From Cinclus cinclus (lineage: Eukaryota; Chordata; Aves; Passeriformes; Cinclidae), in contig NC_085047.1 of NCBI RefSeq assembly GCF_963662255.1, positions 23,379,258 through 23,443,257 on the forward strand: DNA of 64,000 nucleotides, written 5' to 3'. Each line of letters starts with the position of its first letter. Within the stretch, counting starts at the first letter, position 1. Shown piece by piece: positions 9,668-22,094 of the stretch. A program made the position numbers and the translations under genes. The notes beneath the pieces are model-generated. The model was not told the origin of the DNA. It saw nothing but the letters and a program-made list of their open reading frames with translations, and searched no databases.

Positions 9668-11048
9668 TTCTAGGCGAGTTCTAGCCGAGAAGCTTTCCGT
9701 CTCCATTCACGAGACAAGAAAGGCAGAAGGCAAGGGCACCCAGGGTTGAGAAGAAAAGTGCGCGTAGCGAGCTCGTTGCGGCAGAGGCGAAAGCCAGGAG
9801 CAGCGCGCTCGGTGCGAGAAGTAGAGGGCGCTTCGCCTCCTTGGGAAGGAAATCGCGTCTGGGCACGAACGACAGCCAGCGAAGCTTCAGGAACAACAGG
9901 CTGTTCTGCTCAGCGTACGAGCCTGAAGTGAGTGGCAAGGGGTAAGCGGGCAGTTCCAAGGCATCTAGCTTTCCTGCTAGCAATGCCATTTCTACCCTGC
10001 CGTGCAAAACGTTGTCCTTTGCCGTTATGCTCCGAGATGCAGAGAGCACGTCGGCAGACGCAGTGCAGAGGGAAAGGACACAGTATCCTTGGGAGTGTGA
10101 CGCCGCTTAGGCGGGCAAAGCAGAAAGGTGCCGCCCTGCACCGGCTTTGACTGCCTGAGCTTCCTTGCTAGGACAGCACCTGTCGAAAGCTGGCAACTAG
10201 GCTGCCAGAGTGCAGAATGTAGGCGGTGCGGCACGCTTGCTTGCCGAAAGCCAGTATCAGCGAGACAGCGTGCTAGGCTCTGTTTCACAGCTCCTTGGAG
10301 AACACGCACTGGAAGAATGCCGTCTCTGTTCCGCAAAAGCTCTGCCCCAGTGAAAGGTGGAAGAAGCAGCCTGTGGCCACGGGCAGAGCTGGTCAACAGC
10401 TGCGCCTAACTTTCCCAAGCTGCGAGAGCATTCGCAGCCGAGTTCTGCTTTGACAGAGCTATTGGTGAACTTTTGCAGTCCCGGAAGCTGCTGAAACCAA
10501 GGCTGTGTTCCGCCTCTTCATTCTTGGCTTTCTGTGCTCCACCGAGTTGTCAAGCTCGGACACGGCATTCAGCTTTGCCGCCTCTCTGCACGGAAAGCAC
10601 TAGACAGAACTAGTGTGCTTCGTGCATGCTCTCTCCTCGCTTTTATGGTCACGGCTCTGCTTTTTGCTTGGCAGCGTTCACAGGGTCCACGGCGTACCTC
10701 TTGCACGGCGAGAGGTGGCCGGTGAGGAATACTTGCTGGCTTAAGTCGTTCCATGCTCAAGGCATTCATCAGAGCAACACAGTGTGGGAAAAGAGGAGGG
10801 AACATTGCAGGACAAATTTCTATGCCGGGACATTATTGTCTGCGAGACAGCTCTCCGGAGCGCTAGTATTTGGCCAGGCTGAAATCAGCGCCACGGTAAG
10901 CCAATCTGACAAGCGGAGTGCAAACGAGCGCGGTGATATGGGGCCGCTTGGCAGGTGGCCGAAGAAAGACGGCTGCCCCGTGAATGTGGTGCCAGAAGGC
11001 AAGTTTCAGCAGGGCGTTCCGGGCCAGCTCAATGTGCAGCCGCAGTTG
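9668..11048. repeat. Satellite unit 8 (1,381 bp)
   Basis: Haplotype g/g/a/c/g/t/g/t/A3/t. It is unit 1 with g644, and the only left-class copy carrying g644. Confidence 0.98.
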
Positions 11049-12429
11049 TTCTAGGCGAGTTCTAGCCGAGAAGCTTTCCGTCTCCATTCACGAGACAAGA
11101 AAGGCAGAAGGCAAGGGCACCCAGGGTTGAGAAGAAAAGTGCGCGTAGCGAGCTCGTTGCGGCAGAGGCGAAAGCCAGGAGCAGCGCGCTCGGTGCGAGA
11201 AGTAGAGGGCGCTTCGCCTCCTTGGGAAGGAAATCGCGTCTGGGCACGAACGACAGCCAGCGAAGCTTCAGGAACAACAGGCTGTTCTGCTCAGCGTACG
11301 AGCCTGAAGTGAGTGGCAAGGGGTAAGCGGGCAGTTCCAAGGCATCTAGCTTTCCTGCTAGCAATGCCATTTCTACCCTGCCGTGCAAAACGTTGTCCTT
11401 TGCCGTTATGCTCCGAGATGCAGAGAGCACGTCGGCAGACGCAGTGCAGAGGGAAAGGACACAGTATCCTTGGGAGTGTGACGCCGCTTAGGCGGGCAAA
11501 GCAGAAAGGTGCCGCCCTGCACCGGCTTTGACTGCCTGAGCTTCCTTGCTAGGACAGCACCTGTCGAAAGCTGGCAACTAGGCTGCCAGAGTGCAGAATG
11601 TAGGCGGTGCGGCACGCTTGCTTGCCGAAAGCCAGTATCAGCGAGACAGCGTGCTAGGCTCTGTTTCACAGCTCCTTGGAGAACACGCACTTGAAGAATG
11701 CCGTCTCTGTTCTGCAAAAGCTCTGCCCCAGTGAAAGGTGGAAGAAGCAGCCTGTGGCCACGGGCAGAGCTGGTCAACAGCTGCGCCTAACTTTCCCAAG
11801 CTGCGAGAGCATTCGCAGCCGAGTTCTGCTTTGACAGAGCTATTGGTGAACTTTTGCAGTCCCGGAAGCTGCTGAAACCAAGGCTGTGTTCCGCCTCTTC
11901 ATTCTTGGCTTTCTGTGCTCCAGCGAGTTGTCAAGCTCGGACACGGCATTCAGCTTTGCCGCCTCTCTGCACGGAAAGCACTAGACAGAACTAGTGTGCT
12001 TCGTGCATGCTCTCTCCTCGCTTTTATGGTCACGGCTCTGCTTTTTGCTTGGCAGCGTTCACAGGGTCCACGGCGTACCTCTTGCACGGCGAGAGGTGGC
12101 CGGTGAGGAATACTTGCTGGCTTAAGTCGTTCCATGCTCAAGGCATTCATCAGAGCAACACAGTGTGGGAAAAGAGGAGGGAACATTGCAGGACAAATTT
12201 CTATGCCGGGACATTATTGTCTGCGAGACAGCTCTCCGGAGCGCTAGTATTTGGCCAGGCTGAAATCAGCGCCACGGTAAGCCAATCTGACAAGCGGAGT
12301 GCAAACGAGCGCGGTGATATGGGGCCGCTTGGCAGGTGGCCGAAGAAAGACGGCTGCCCCGTGAATGTGGTGCCAGAAGGCAAGTTTCAGCAGGGCGTTC
12401 CGGGCCAGCTCAATGTGCAGCCGCAGTTG
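11049..12429. repeat. Satellite unit 9 (1,381 bp)
   Basis: Haplotype g/t/a/g/g/t/g/t/A3/t plus 665t. It is the same as units 3 and 10 apart from g875. Confidence 0.98.
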
Positions 12430-13810
12430 TTCTAGGCGAGTTCTAGCCGAGAAGCTTTCCGTCTCCATTCACGAGACAAGAAAGGCAGAAGGCAAGGGCA
12501 CCCAGGGTTGAGAAGAAAAGTGCGCGTAGCGAGCTCGTTGCGGCAGAGGCGAAAGCCAGGAGCAGCGCGCTCGGTGCGAGAAGTAGAGGGCGCTTCGCCT
12601 CCTTGGGAAGGAAATCGCGTCTGGGCACGAACGACAGCCAGCGAAGCTTCAGGAACAACAGGCTGTTCTGCTCAGCGTACGAGCCTGAAGTGAGTGGCAA
12701 GGGGTAAGCGGGCAGTTCCAAGGCATCTAGCTTTCCTGCTAGCAATGCCATTTCTACCCTGCCGTGCAAAACGTTGTCCTTTGCCGTTATGCTCCGAGAT
12801 GCAGAGAGCACGTCGGCAGACGCAGTGCAGAGGGAAAGGACACAGTATCCTTGGGAGTGTGACGCCGCTTAGGCGGGCAAAGCAGAAAGGTGCCGCCCTG
12901 CACCGGCTTTGACTGCCTGAGCTTCCTTGCTAGGACAGCACCTGTCGAAAGCTGGCAACTAGGCTGCCAGAGTGCAGAATGTAGGCGGTGCGGCACGCTT
13001 GCTTGCCGAAAGCCAGTATCAGCGAGACAGCGTGCTAGGCTCTGTTTCACAGCTCCTTGGAGAACACGCACTTGAAGAATGCCGTCTCTGTTCTGCAAAA
13101 GCTCTGCCCCAGTGAAAGGTGGAAGAAGCAGCCTGTGGCCACGGGCAGAGCTGGTCAACAGCTGCGCCTAACTTTCCCAAGCTGCGAGAGCATTCGCAGC
13201 CGAGTTCTGCTTTGACAGAGCTATTGGTGAACTTTTGCAGTCCCGGAAGCTGCTGAAACCAAGGCTGTGTTCCGCCTCTTCATTCTTGGCTTTCTGTGCT
13301 CCACCGAGTTGTCAAGCTCGGACACGGCATTCAGCTTTGCCGCCTCTCTGCACGGAAAGCACTAGACAGAACTAGTGTGCTTCGTGCATGCTCTCTCCTC
13401 GCTTTTATGGTCACGGCTCTGCTTTTTGCTTGGCAGCGTTCACAGGGTCCACGGCGTACCTCTTGCACGGCGAGAGGTGGCCGGTGAGGAATACTTGCTG
13501 GCTTAAGTCGTTCCATGCTCAAGGCATTCATCAGAGCAACACAGTGTGGGAAAAGAGGAGGGAACATTGCAGGACAAATTTCTATGCCGGGACATTATTG
13601 TCTGCGAGACAGCTCTCCGGAGCGCTAGTATTTGGCCAGGCTGAAATCAGCGCCACGGTAAGCCAATCTGACAAGCGGAGTGCAAACGAGCGCGGTGATA
13701 TGGGGCCGCTTGGCAGGTGGCCGAAGAAAGACGGCTGCCCCGTGAATGTGGTGCCAGAAGGCAAGTTTCAGCAGGGCGTTCCGGGCCAGCTCAATGTGCA
13801 GCCGCAGTTG
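12430..13810. repeat. Satellite unit 10 (1,381 bp), last left-class copy
   Basis: Haplotype g/t/a/c/g/t/g/t/A3/t plus 665t. It matches unit 3 at all tracked sites. It is the last copy with t1230 (position 13659), t1056, t1267 and c875. Confidence 0.98.
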
Positions 13811-15191
13811 TTCTAGGCGAGTTCTAGCCGAGAAGCTTTCCGTCTCCATTCACGAGACAAGAAAGGCAGAAGGCAAGGGCACCCAGGGTTGAGAAGAAAA
13901 GTGCGCGTAGCGAGCTCGTTGCGGCAGAGGCGAAAGCCAGGAGCAGCGCGCTCGGTGCGAGAAGTAGAGGGCGCTTCGCCTCCTTGGGAAGGAAATCGCG
14001 TCTGGGCACGAACGACAGCCAGCGAAGCTTCAGGAACAACAGGCTGTTCTGCTCAGCGTACGAGCCTGAAGTGAGTGGCAAGGGGTAAGCGGGCAGTTCC
14101 AAGGCATCTAGCTTTCCTGCTAGCAATGCCATTTCTACCCTGCCGTGCAAAACGTTGTCCTTTGCCGTTATGCTCCGAGATGCAGAGAGCACGTCGGCAG
14201 ACGCAGTGCAGAGGGAAAGGACACAGTATCCTTGGGAGTGTGACGCCGCTTAGGCGGGCAAAGCAGAAAGGTGCCGCCCTGCACCGGCTTTGACTGCCTG
14301 AGCTTCCTTGCTAGGACAGCACCTGTCGAAAGCTGGCAACTAGGCTGCCAGAGTGCAGAATGTAGGCGGTGCGGCACGCTTGCTTGCCGAAAGCCAGTAT
14401 CAGCGAGACAGCGTGCTAGGCTCTGTTTCACAGCTCCTTGGAGAACACGCACTGGAAGAATGCCGTCTCTGTTCCGCAAAAGCTCTGCCCCAGTGAAAGG
14501 TGGAAGAAGCAGCCTGTGGCCACGGGCAGAGCTGGTCAACAGCTGCGCCTAACTTTCCCAAGCTGCGAGAGCATTCGCAGCCGAGTTCTGCTTTGACAGA
14601 GCTATTGGTGAACTTTTGCGGTCCCGGAAGCTGCTGAAACCAAGGCTGTGTTCCGCCTCTTCATTCTTGGCTTTCTGTGCTCCAGCGAGTTGTCAAGCTC
14701 GGACACGGCATTCAGCTTTGCCGCCTCTCTGCACGGAAAGCACTAGACAGAACTAGTGTGCTTCGTGCATGCTCTCTCCTCGCTTTTATGGTCACGGCTC
14801 TGCTTTTTGCTTGGCAGCGTTCACAGGGTCCACGGCGTACCTCTTGCACGGCGAGAGGTGGCCGGCGAGGAATACTTGCTGGCTTAAGTCGTTCCATGCT
14901 CAAGGCATTCATCAGAGCAACACAGTGTGGGAAAAGAGGAGGGAACATTGCAGGACAAATTTCTATGCCGGGACATTATTGTCTGCGAGACAGCTCTCCG
15001 GAGCGCTAGTATTTGGCCAGGCTGAAATCAGCGCCACGGGAAGCCAATCTGACAAGCGGAGTGCAAACGAGCGCGGCGATATGGGGCCGCTTGGCAGGTG
15101 GCCGAAGAAAGACGGCTGCCCCGTGAATGTGGTGCCAGAAGGCAAGTTTCAGCAGGGCGTTCCGGGCCAGCTCAATGTGCAGCCGCAGTTG
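13811..15191. repeat. Satellite unit 11 (1,381 bp), first right-class copy
   Basis: Haplotype g/g/g/g/g/c/g/g/A3/c. From here on every copy has g875, c1056, g1230 (position 15040) and c1267. It differs from unit 10 at seven sites including 665, the largest step between neighbours on the left side. Confidence 0.98.
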
Positions 15192-16572
15192 TTCTAGGCG
15201 AGTTCTAGCCGAGAAGCTTTCCGTCTCCATTCACGAGACAAGAAAGGCAGAAGGCAAGGGCACCCAGGGTTGAGAAGAAAAGTGCGCGTAGCGAGCTCGT
15301 TGCGGCAGAGGCGAAAGCCAGGAGCAGCGCGCTCGGTGCGAGAAGTAGAGGGCGCTTCGCCTCCTTGGGAAGGAAATCGCGTCTGGGCACGAACGACAGC
15401 CAGCGAAGCTTCAGGAACAACAGGCTGTTCTGCTCAGCGTACGAGCCTGAAGTGAGTGGCAAGGGGTAAGCGGGCAGTTCCAAGGCATCTAGCTTTCCTG
15501 CTAGCAATGCCATTTCTACCCTGCCGTGCAAAACGTTGTCCTTTGCCGTTATGCTCCGAGATGCAGAGAGCACGTCGGCAGACGCAGTGCAGAGGGAAAG
15601 GACACAGTATCCTTGGGAGTGTGACGCCGCTTAGGCGGGCAAAGCAGAAAGGTGCCGCCCTGCACCGGCTTTGACTGCCTGAGCTTCCTTGCTAGGACAG
15701 CACCTGTCGAAAGCTGGCAACTAGGCTGCCAGAGTGCAGAATGTAGGCGGTGCGGCACGCTTGCTTGCCGAAAGCCAGTATCAGCGAGACAGCGTGCTAG
15801 GCTCTGTTTCACAGCTCCTTGGAGAACACGCACTTGAAGAATGCCGTCTCTGTTCCGCAAAAGCTCTGCCCCAGTGAAAGGTGGAAGAAGCAGCCTGTGG
15901 CCACGGGCAGAGCTGGTCAACAGCTGCGCCTAACTTTCCCAAGCTGCGAGAGCATTCGCAGCCGAGTTCTGCTTTGACAGAGCTATTGGTGAACTTTTGC
16001 GGTCCCGGAAGCTGCTGAAACCAAGGCTGTGTTCCGCCTCTTCATTCTTGGCTTTCTGTGCTCCAGCGAGTTGTCAAGCTCGGACACGGCATTCAGCTTT
16101 GCCGCCTCTCTGCACGGAAAGCACTAGACAGAACTAGTGTGCTTCGTGCATGCTCTCTCCTCGCTTTTATGGTCACGGCTCTGCTTTTTGCTTGGCAGCG
16201 TTCACAGGGTCCACGGCGTACCTCTTGCACGGCGAGAGGTGGCCGGCGAGGAATACTTGCTGGCTTAAGTCGTTCCATGCTCAAGGCATTCATCAGAGCA
16301 ACACAGTGTGGGAAAAGAGGAGGGAACATTGCAGGACAAATTTCTATGCCGGGACATTATTGTCTGCGAGACAGCTCTCCGGAGCGCTAGTATTTGGCCA
16401 GGCTGAAATCAGCGCCACGGGAAGCCAATCTGACAAGCGGAGTGCAAACGAGCGCGGCGATATGGGGCCGCTTGGCAGGTGGCCGAAGAAAGACGGCTGC
16501 CCCGTGAATGTGGTGCCAGAAGGCAAGTTTCAGCAGGGCGTTCCGGGCCAGCTCAATGTGCAGCCGCAGTTG
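15192..16572. repeat. Satellite unit 12 (1,381 bp)
   Basis: Haplotype g/t/g/g/g/c/g/g/A3/c. It differs from unit 11 only at 644. Confidence 0.98.
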
Positions 16573-17953
16573 TTCTAGGCGAGTTCTAGCCGAGAAGCTT
16601 TCCGTCTCCATTCACGAGACAAGAAAGGCAGAAGGCAAGGGCACCCAGGGTTGAGAAGAAAAGTGCGCGTAGCGAGCTCGTTGCGGCAGAGGCGAAAGCC
16701 AGGAGCAGCGCGCTCGGTGCGAGAAGTAGAGGGCGCTTCGCCTCCTTGGGAAGGAAATCGCGTCTGGGCACGAACGACAGCCAGCGAAGCTTCAGGAACA
16801 ACAGGCTGTTCTGCTCAGCGTACGAGCCTGAAGTGAGTGGCAAGGGGTAAGCGGGCAGTTCCAAGGCATCTAGCTTTCCTGCTAGCAATGCCATTTCTAC
16901 CCTGCCGTGCAAAACGTTGTCCTTTGCCGTTATGCTCCGAGATGCAGAGAGCACGTCGGCAGACGCAGTGCAGAGGGAAAGGACACAGTATCCTTGGGAG
17001 TGTGACGCCGCTTAGGCGGGCAAAGCAGAAAGGTGCCGCCCTGCACCGGCTTTGACTGCCTGAGCTTCCTTGCTAGGACAGCACCTGTCGAAAGCTGGCA
17101 ACTAGGCTGCCAGAGTGCAGAATGTAGGCGGTGCGGCACGCTTGCTTGCCGAAAGCCAGTATCAGCGAGACAGCGTGCTAGGCTCTGTTTCACAGCTCCT
17201 TGGAGAACACGCACTTGAAGAATGCCGTCTCTGTTCCGCAAAAGCTCTGCCCCAGTGAAAGGTGGAAGAAGCAGCCTGTGGCCACGGGCAGAGCTGGTCA
17301 ACAGCTGCGCCTAACTTTCCCAAGCTGCGAGAGCATTCGCAGCCGAGTTCTGCTTTGACAGAGCTATTGGTGAACTTTTGCGGTCCCGGAAGCTGCTGAA
17401 ACCAAGGCTGTGTTCCGCCTCTTCATTCTTGGCTTTCTGTGCTCCAGCGAGTTGTCAAGCTCGGACACGGCATTCAGCTTTGCCGCCTCTCTGCACGGAA
17501 AGCACTAGACAGAACTAGTGTGCTTCGTGCATGCTCTCTCCTCGCTTTTATGGTCACGGCTCTGCTTTTTGCTTGGCAGCGTTCACAGGGTCCACGGCGT
17601 ACCTCTTGCACAGCGAGAGGTGGCCGGCGAGGAATACTTGCTGGCTTAAGTCGTTCCATGCTCAAGGCATTCATCAGAGCAACACAGTGTGGGAAAAGAG
17701 GAGGGAACATTGCAGGACAAATTTCTATGCCGGGACATTATTGTCTGCGAGACAGCTCTCCGGAGCGCTAGTATTTGGCCAGGCTGAAATCAGCGCCACG
17801 GGAAGCCAATCTGACAAGCGGAGTGCAAACGAGCGCGGCGATATGGGGCCGCTTGGCAGGTGGCCGAAGAAAGACGGCTGCCCCGTGAATGTGGTGCCAG
17901 AAGGCAAGTTTCAGCAGGGCGTTCCGGGCCAGCTCAATGTGCAGCCGCAGTTG
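16573..17953. repeat. Satellite unit 13 (1,381 bp)
   Basis: Haplotype g/t/g/g/a/c/g/g/A3/c. It is unit 12 with a1040. Confidence 0.98.
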
Positions 17954-19333
17954 TTCTAGGCGAGTTCTAGCCGAGAAGCTTTCCGTCTCCATTCACGAGA
18001 CAAGAAAGGCAGAAGGCAAGGGCACCCAGGGTTGAGAAGAAAAGTGCGCGTAGCGAGCTCGTTGCGGCAGAAGCGAAAGCCAGGAGCAGCGCGCTCGGTG
18101 CGAGAAGTAGAGGGCGCTTCGCCTCCTTGGGAAGGAAATCGCGTCTGGGCACGAACGACAGCCAGCGAAGCTTCAGGAACAACAGGCTGTTCTGCTCAGC
18201 GTACGAGCCTGAAGTGAGTGGCAAGGGGTAAGCGGGCAGTTCCAAGGCATCTAGCTTTCCTGCTAGCAATGCCATTTCTACCCTGCCGTGCAAAACGTTG
18301 TCCTTTGCCGTTATGCTCCGAGATGCAGAGAGCACGTCGGCAGACGCAGTGCAGAGGGAAAGGACACAGTATCCTTGGGAGTGTGACGCCGCTTAGGCGG
18401 GCAAAGCAGAAAGGTGCCGCCCTGCACCGGCTTTGACTGCCTGAGCTTCCTTGCTAGGACAGCACCTGTCGAAAGCTGGCAACTAGGCTGCCAGAGTGCA
18501 GAATGTAGGCGGTGCGGCACGCTTGCTTGCCGAAAGCCAGTATCAGCGAGACAGCGTGCTAGGCTCTGTTTCAGAGCTCCTTGGAGAACACGCACTGGAA
18601 GAATGCCGTCTCTGTTCCGCAAAAGCTCTGCCCCAGTGAAAGGTGGAAGAAGCAGCCTGTGGCCACGGGCAGAGCTGGTCAACAGCTGCGCCTAACTTTC
18701 CCAAGCTGCGAGAGCATTCGCAGCCGAGTTCTGCTTTGACAGAGCTATTGGTGAACTTTTGCAGTCCCGGAAGCTGCTGAAACCAAGGCTGTGTTCCGCC
18801 TCTTCATTCTTGGCTTTCTGTGCTCCAGCGAGTTGTCAAGCTCGGACACGGCATTCAGCTTTGCCGCCTCTCTGCACGGAAAGCACTAGACAGAACTAGT
18901 GTGCTTCGTGCATGCTCTCTCCTCGCTTTTATGGTCACGGCTCTGCTTTTTGCTTGGCAGCGTTCACAGGGTCCACGGCGTACCTCTTGCACGGCGAGAG
19001 GTGGCCGGCGAGGAATACTTGCTGGCTTAAGTCGTTCCATGCTCAAGGCATTCATCAGAGCAACACAGTGTGGGAAAAGAGGAGGGAACATTGCAGGACA
19101 AATTTCTATGCCGGGACATTATTGTCTGCGAGACAGCTCTCCGGAGCGCTAGTATTTGGCCAGGCTGAAATCAGCGCCACGGGAAGCCAATCTGACAAGC
19201 GGAGTGCAACGAGCGCGGCGATATGGGGCCGCTTGGCAGGTGGCTGAAGAAAGACGGCTGCCCCGTGAATGTGGTGCCAGAAGGCAAGTTTCAGCAGGGC
19301 GTTCCGGGCCAGCTCAATGTGCAGCCGCAGTTG
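17954..19333. repeat. Satellite unit 14 (1,380 bp), first short copy
   Basis: Haplotype a/g/a/g/g/c/g/g/A2/c plus 1293t (shared only with unit 16) and private 621g (position 18574). It is the first copy with a119 and with the shortened A-run. Confidence 0.98.
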
Positions 19334-20714
19334 TTCTAGGTGAGTTCTAGCCGAGAAGCTTTCCGTCTCCATTCACGAGACAAGAAAGGCAGAAGGCAAG
19401 GGCACCCAGGGTTGAGAAGAAAAGTGCGCGTAGCGAGCTCGTTGCGGCAGAGGCGAAAGCCAGGAGCAGCGCGCTCGGTGCGAGAAGTAGAGGGCGCTTC
19501 GCCTCCTTGGGAAGGAAATCGCGTCTGGGCACGAACGACAGCCAGCGAAGCTTCAGGAACAACAGGCTGTTCTGCTCAGCGTACGAGCCTGAAGTGAGTG
19601 GCAAGGGGTAAGCGGGCAGTTCCAAGGCATCTAGCTTTCCTGCTAGCAATGCCATTTCTACCCTGCCGTGCAAAACGTTGTCCTTTGCCGTTATGCTCCG
19701 AGATGCAGAGAGCACGTCGGCAGACGCAGTGCAGAGGGAAAGGACACAGTATCCTTGGGAGTGTGACGCCGCTTAGGCGGGCAAAGCAGAAAGGTGCCGC
19801 CCTGCACCGGCTTTGACTGCCTGAGCTTCCTTGCTAGGACAGCACCTGTCGAAAGCTGGCAACTAGGCTGCCAGAGTGCAGAATGTAGGCGGTGCGGCAC
19901 GCTTGCTTGCCGAAAGCCAGTATCAGCGAGACAGCGTGCTAGGCTCTGTTTCACAGCTCCTTGGAGAACACGCACTGGAAGAATGCCGTCTCTGTTCCGC
20001 AAAAGCTCTGCCCCAGTGAAAGGTGGAAGAAGCAGCCTGTGGCCACGGGCAGAGCTGGTCAACAGCTGCGCCTAACTTTCCCAAGCTGCGAGAGCATTCG
20101 CAGCCGAGTTCTGCTTTGACAGAGCTATTGGTGAACTTTTGCGGTCCCGGAAGCTGCTGAAACCAAGGCTGTGTTCCGCCTCTTCATTCTTGGCTTTCTG
20201 TGCTCCAGCGAGTTGTCAAGCTCGGACACGGCATTCAGCTTTGCCGCCTCTCTGCACGGAAAGCACTAGACAGAACTAGTGTGCTTCGTGCATGCTCTCT
20301 CCTCGCTTTTATGGTCACGGCTCTGCTTTTTGCTTGGCAGCGTTCACAGGGTCCACGGCGTACCTCTTGCACAGCGAGAGGTGGCCGGCGAGGAATACTT
20401 GCTGGCTTAAGTCGTTCCATGCTCAAGGCATTCATCAGAGCAACACAGTGTGGGAAAAGAGGAGGGAACATTGCAGGACAAATTTCTATGCCGGGACATT
20501 ATTGTCTGCGAGACAGCTCTCCGGAGCGCTAGTATTTGGCCAGGCTGAAATCAGCGCCACGGGAAGCCAATCTGACAAGCGGAGTGCAAACGAGCGCGGC
20601 GATATGGGGCCGCTTGGCAGGTGGCCGAAGAAAGACGGCTGCCCCGTGAATGTGGTGCCAGAAGGCAAGTTTCAGCAGGGCGTTCCGGGCCAGCTCAATG
20701 TGCAGCCGCAGTTG
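19334..20714. repeat. Satellite unit 15 (1,381 bp)
   Basis: Haplotype g/g/g/g/a/c/g/g/A3/c plus private 8t (position 19341). It pairs with unit 17 (both g810, a1040, A3) in a two-unit register. Confidence 0.98.
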
Positions 20715-22094
20715 TTCTAGGCGAGTTCTAGCCGAGAAGCTTTCCGTCTCCATTCACGAGACAAGAAAGGCAGAAGGCAAGGGCACCCAGGGTTGAGAAG
20801 AAAAGTGCGCGTAGCGAGCTCGTTGCGGCAGAAGCGAAAGCCAGGAGCAGCGCGCTCGGTGCGAGAAGTAGAGGGCGCTTCGCCTCCTTGGGAAGGAAAT
20901 CGCGTCTGGGCACGAACGACAGCCAGCGAAGCTTCAGGAACAACAGGCTGTTCTGCTCAGCGTACGAGCCTGAAGTGAGTGGCAAGGGGTAAGCGGGCAG
21001 TTCCAAGGCATCTAGCTTTCCTGCTAGCAATGCCATTTCTACCCTGCCGTGCAAAACGTTGTCCTTTGCCGTTATGCTCCGAGATGCAGAGAGCACGTCG
21101 GCAGACGCAGTGCAGAGGGAAAGGACACAGTATCCTTGGGAGTGTGACGCCGCTTAGGCGGGCAAAGCAGAAAGGTGCCGCCCTGCACCGGCTTTGACTG
21201 CCTGAGCTTCCTTGCTAGGACAGCACCTGTCGAAAGCTGGCAACTAGGCTGCCAGAGTGCAGAATGTAGGCGGTGCGGCACGCTTGCTTGCCGAAAGCCA
21301 GTATCAGCGAGACAGCGTGCTAGGCTCTGTTTCACAGCTCCTTGGAGAACACGCACTGGAAGAATGCCGTCTCTGTTCCGCAAAAGCTCTGCCCCAGTGA
21401 AAGGTGGAAGAAGCAGCCTGTGGCCACGGGCAGAGCTGGTCAACAGCTGCGCCTAACTTTCCCAAGCTGCGAGAGCATTCGCAGCCGAGTTCTGCTTTGA
21501 CAGAGCTATTGGTGAACTTTTGCAGTCCCGGAAGCTGCTGAAACCAAGGCTGTGTTCCGCCTCTTCATTCTTGGCTTTCTGTGCTCCAGCGAGTTGTCAA
21601 GCTCGGACACGGCATTCAGCTTTGCCGCCTCTCTGCACGGAAAGCACTAGACAGAACTAGTGTGCTTCGTGCATGCTCTCTCCTCGCTTTTATGGTCACG
21701 GCTCTGCTTTTTGCTTGGCAGCGTTCACAGGGTCCACGGCGTACCTCTTGCACGGCGAGAGGTGGCCGGCGAGGAATACTTGCTGGCTTAAGTCGTTCCA
21801 TGCTCAAGGCATTCATCAGAGCAACACAGTGTGGGAAAAGAGGAGGGAACATTGCAGGACAAATTTCTATGCCGGGACATTATTGTCTGCGAGACAGCTC
21901 TCCGGAGCGCTAGTATTTGGCCAGGCTGAAATCAGCGCCACGGGAAGCCAATCTGACAAGCGGAGTGCAACGAGCGCGGCGATATGGGGCCGCTTGGCAG
22001 GTGGCTGAAGAAAGACGGCTGCCCCGTGAATGTGGTGCCAGAAGGCAAGTTTCAGCAGGGCGTTCCGGGCCAGCTCAATGTGCAGCCGCAGTTG
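20715..22094. repeat. Satellite unit 16 (1,380 bp)
   Basis: Haplotype a/g/a/g/g/c/g/g/A2/c plus 1293t. It is identical to unit 14 at all tracked sites except unit 14's private 621g, and is the last copy with g1040. Confidence 0.98.
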
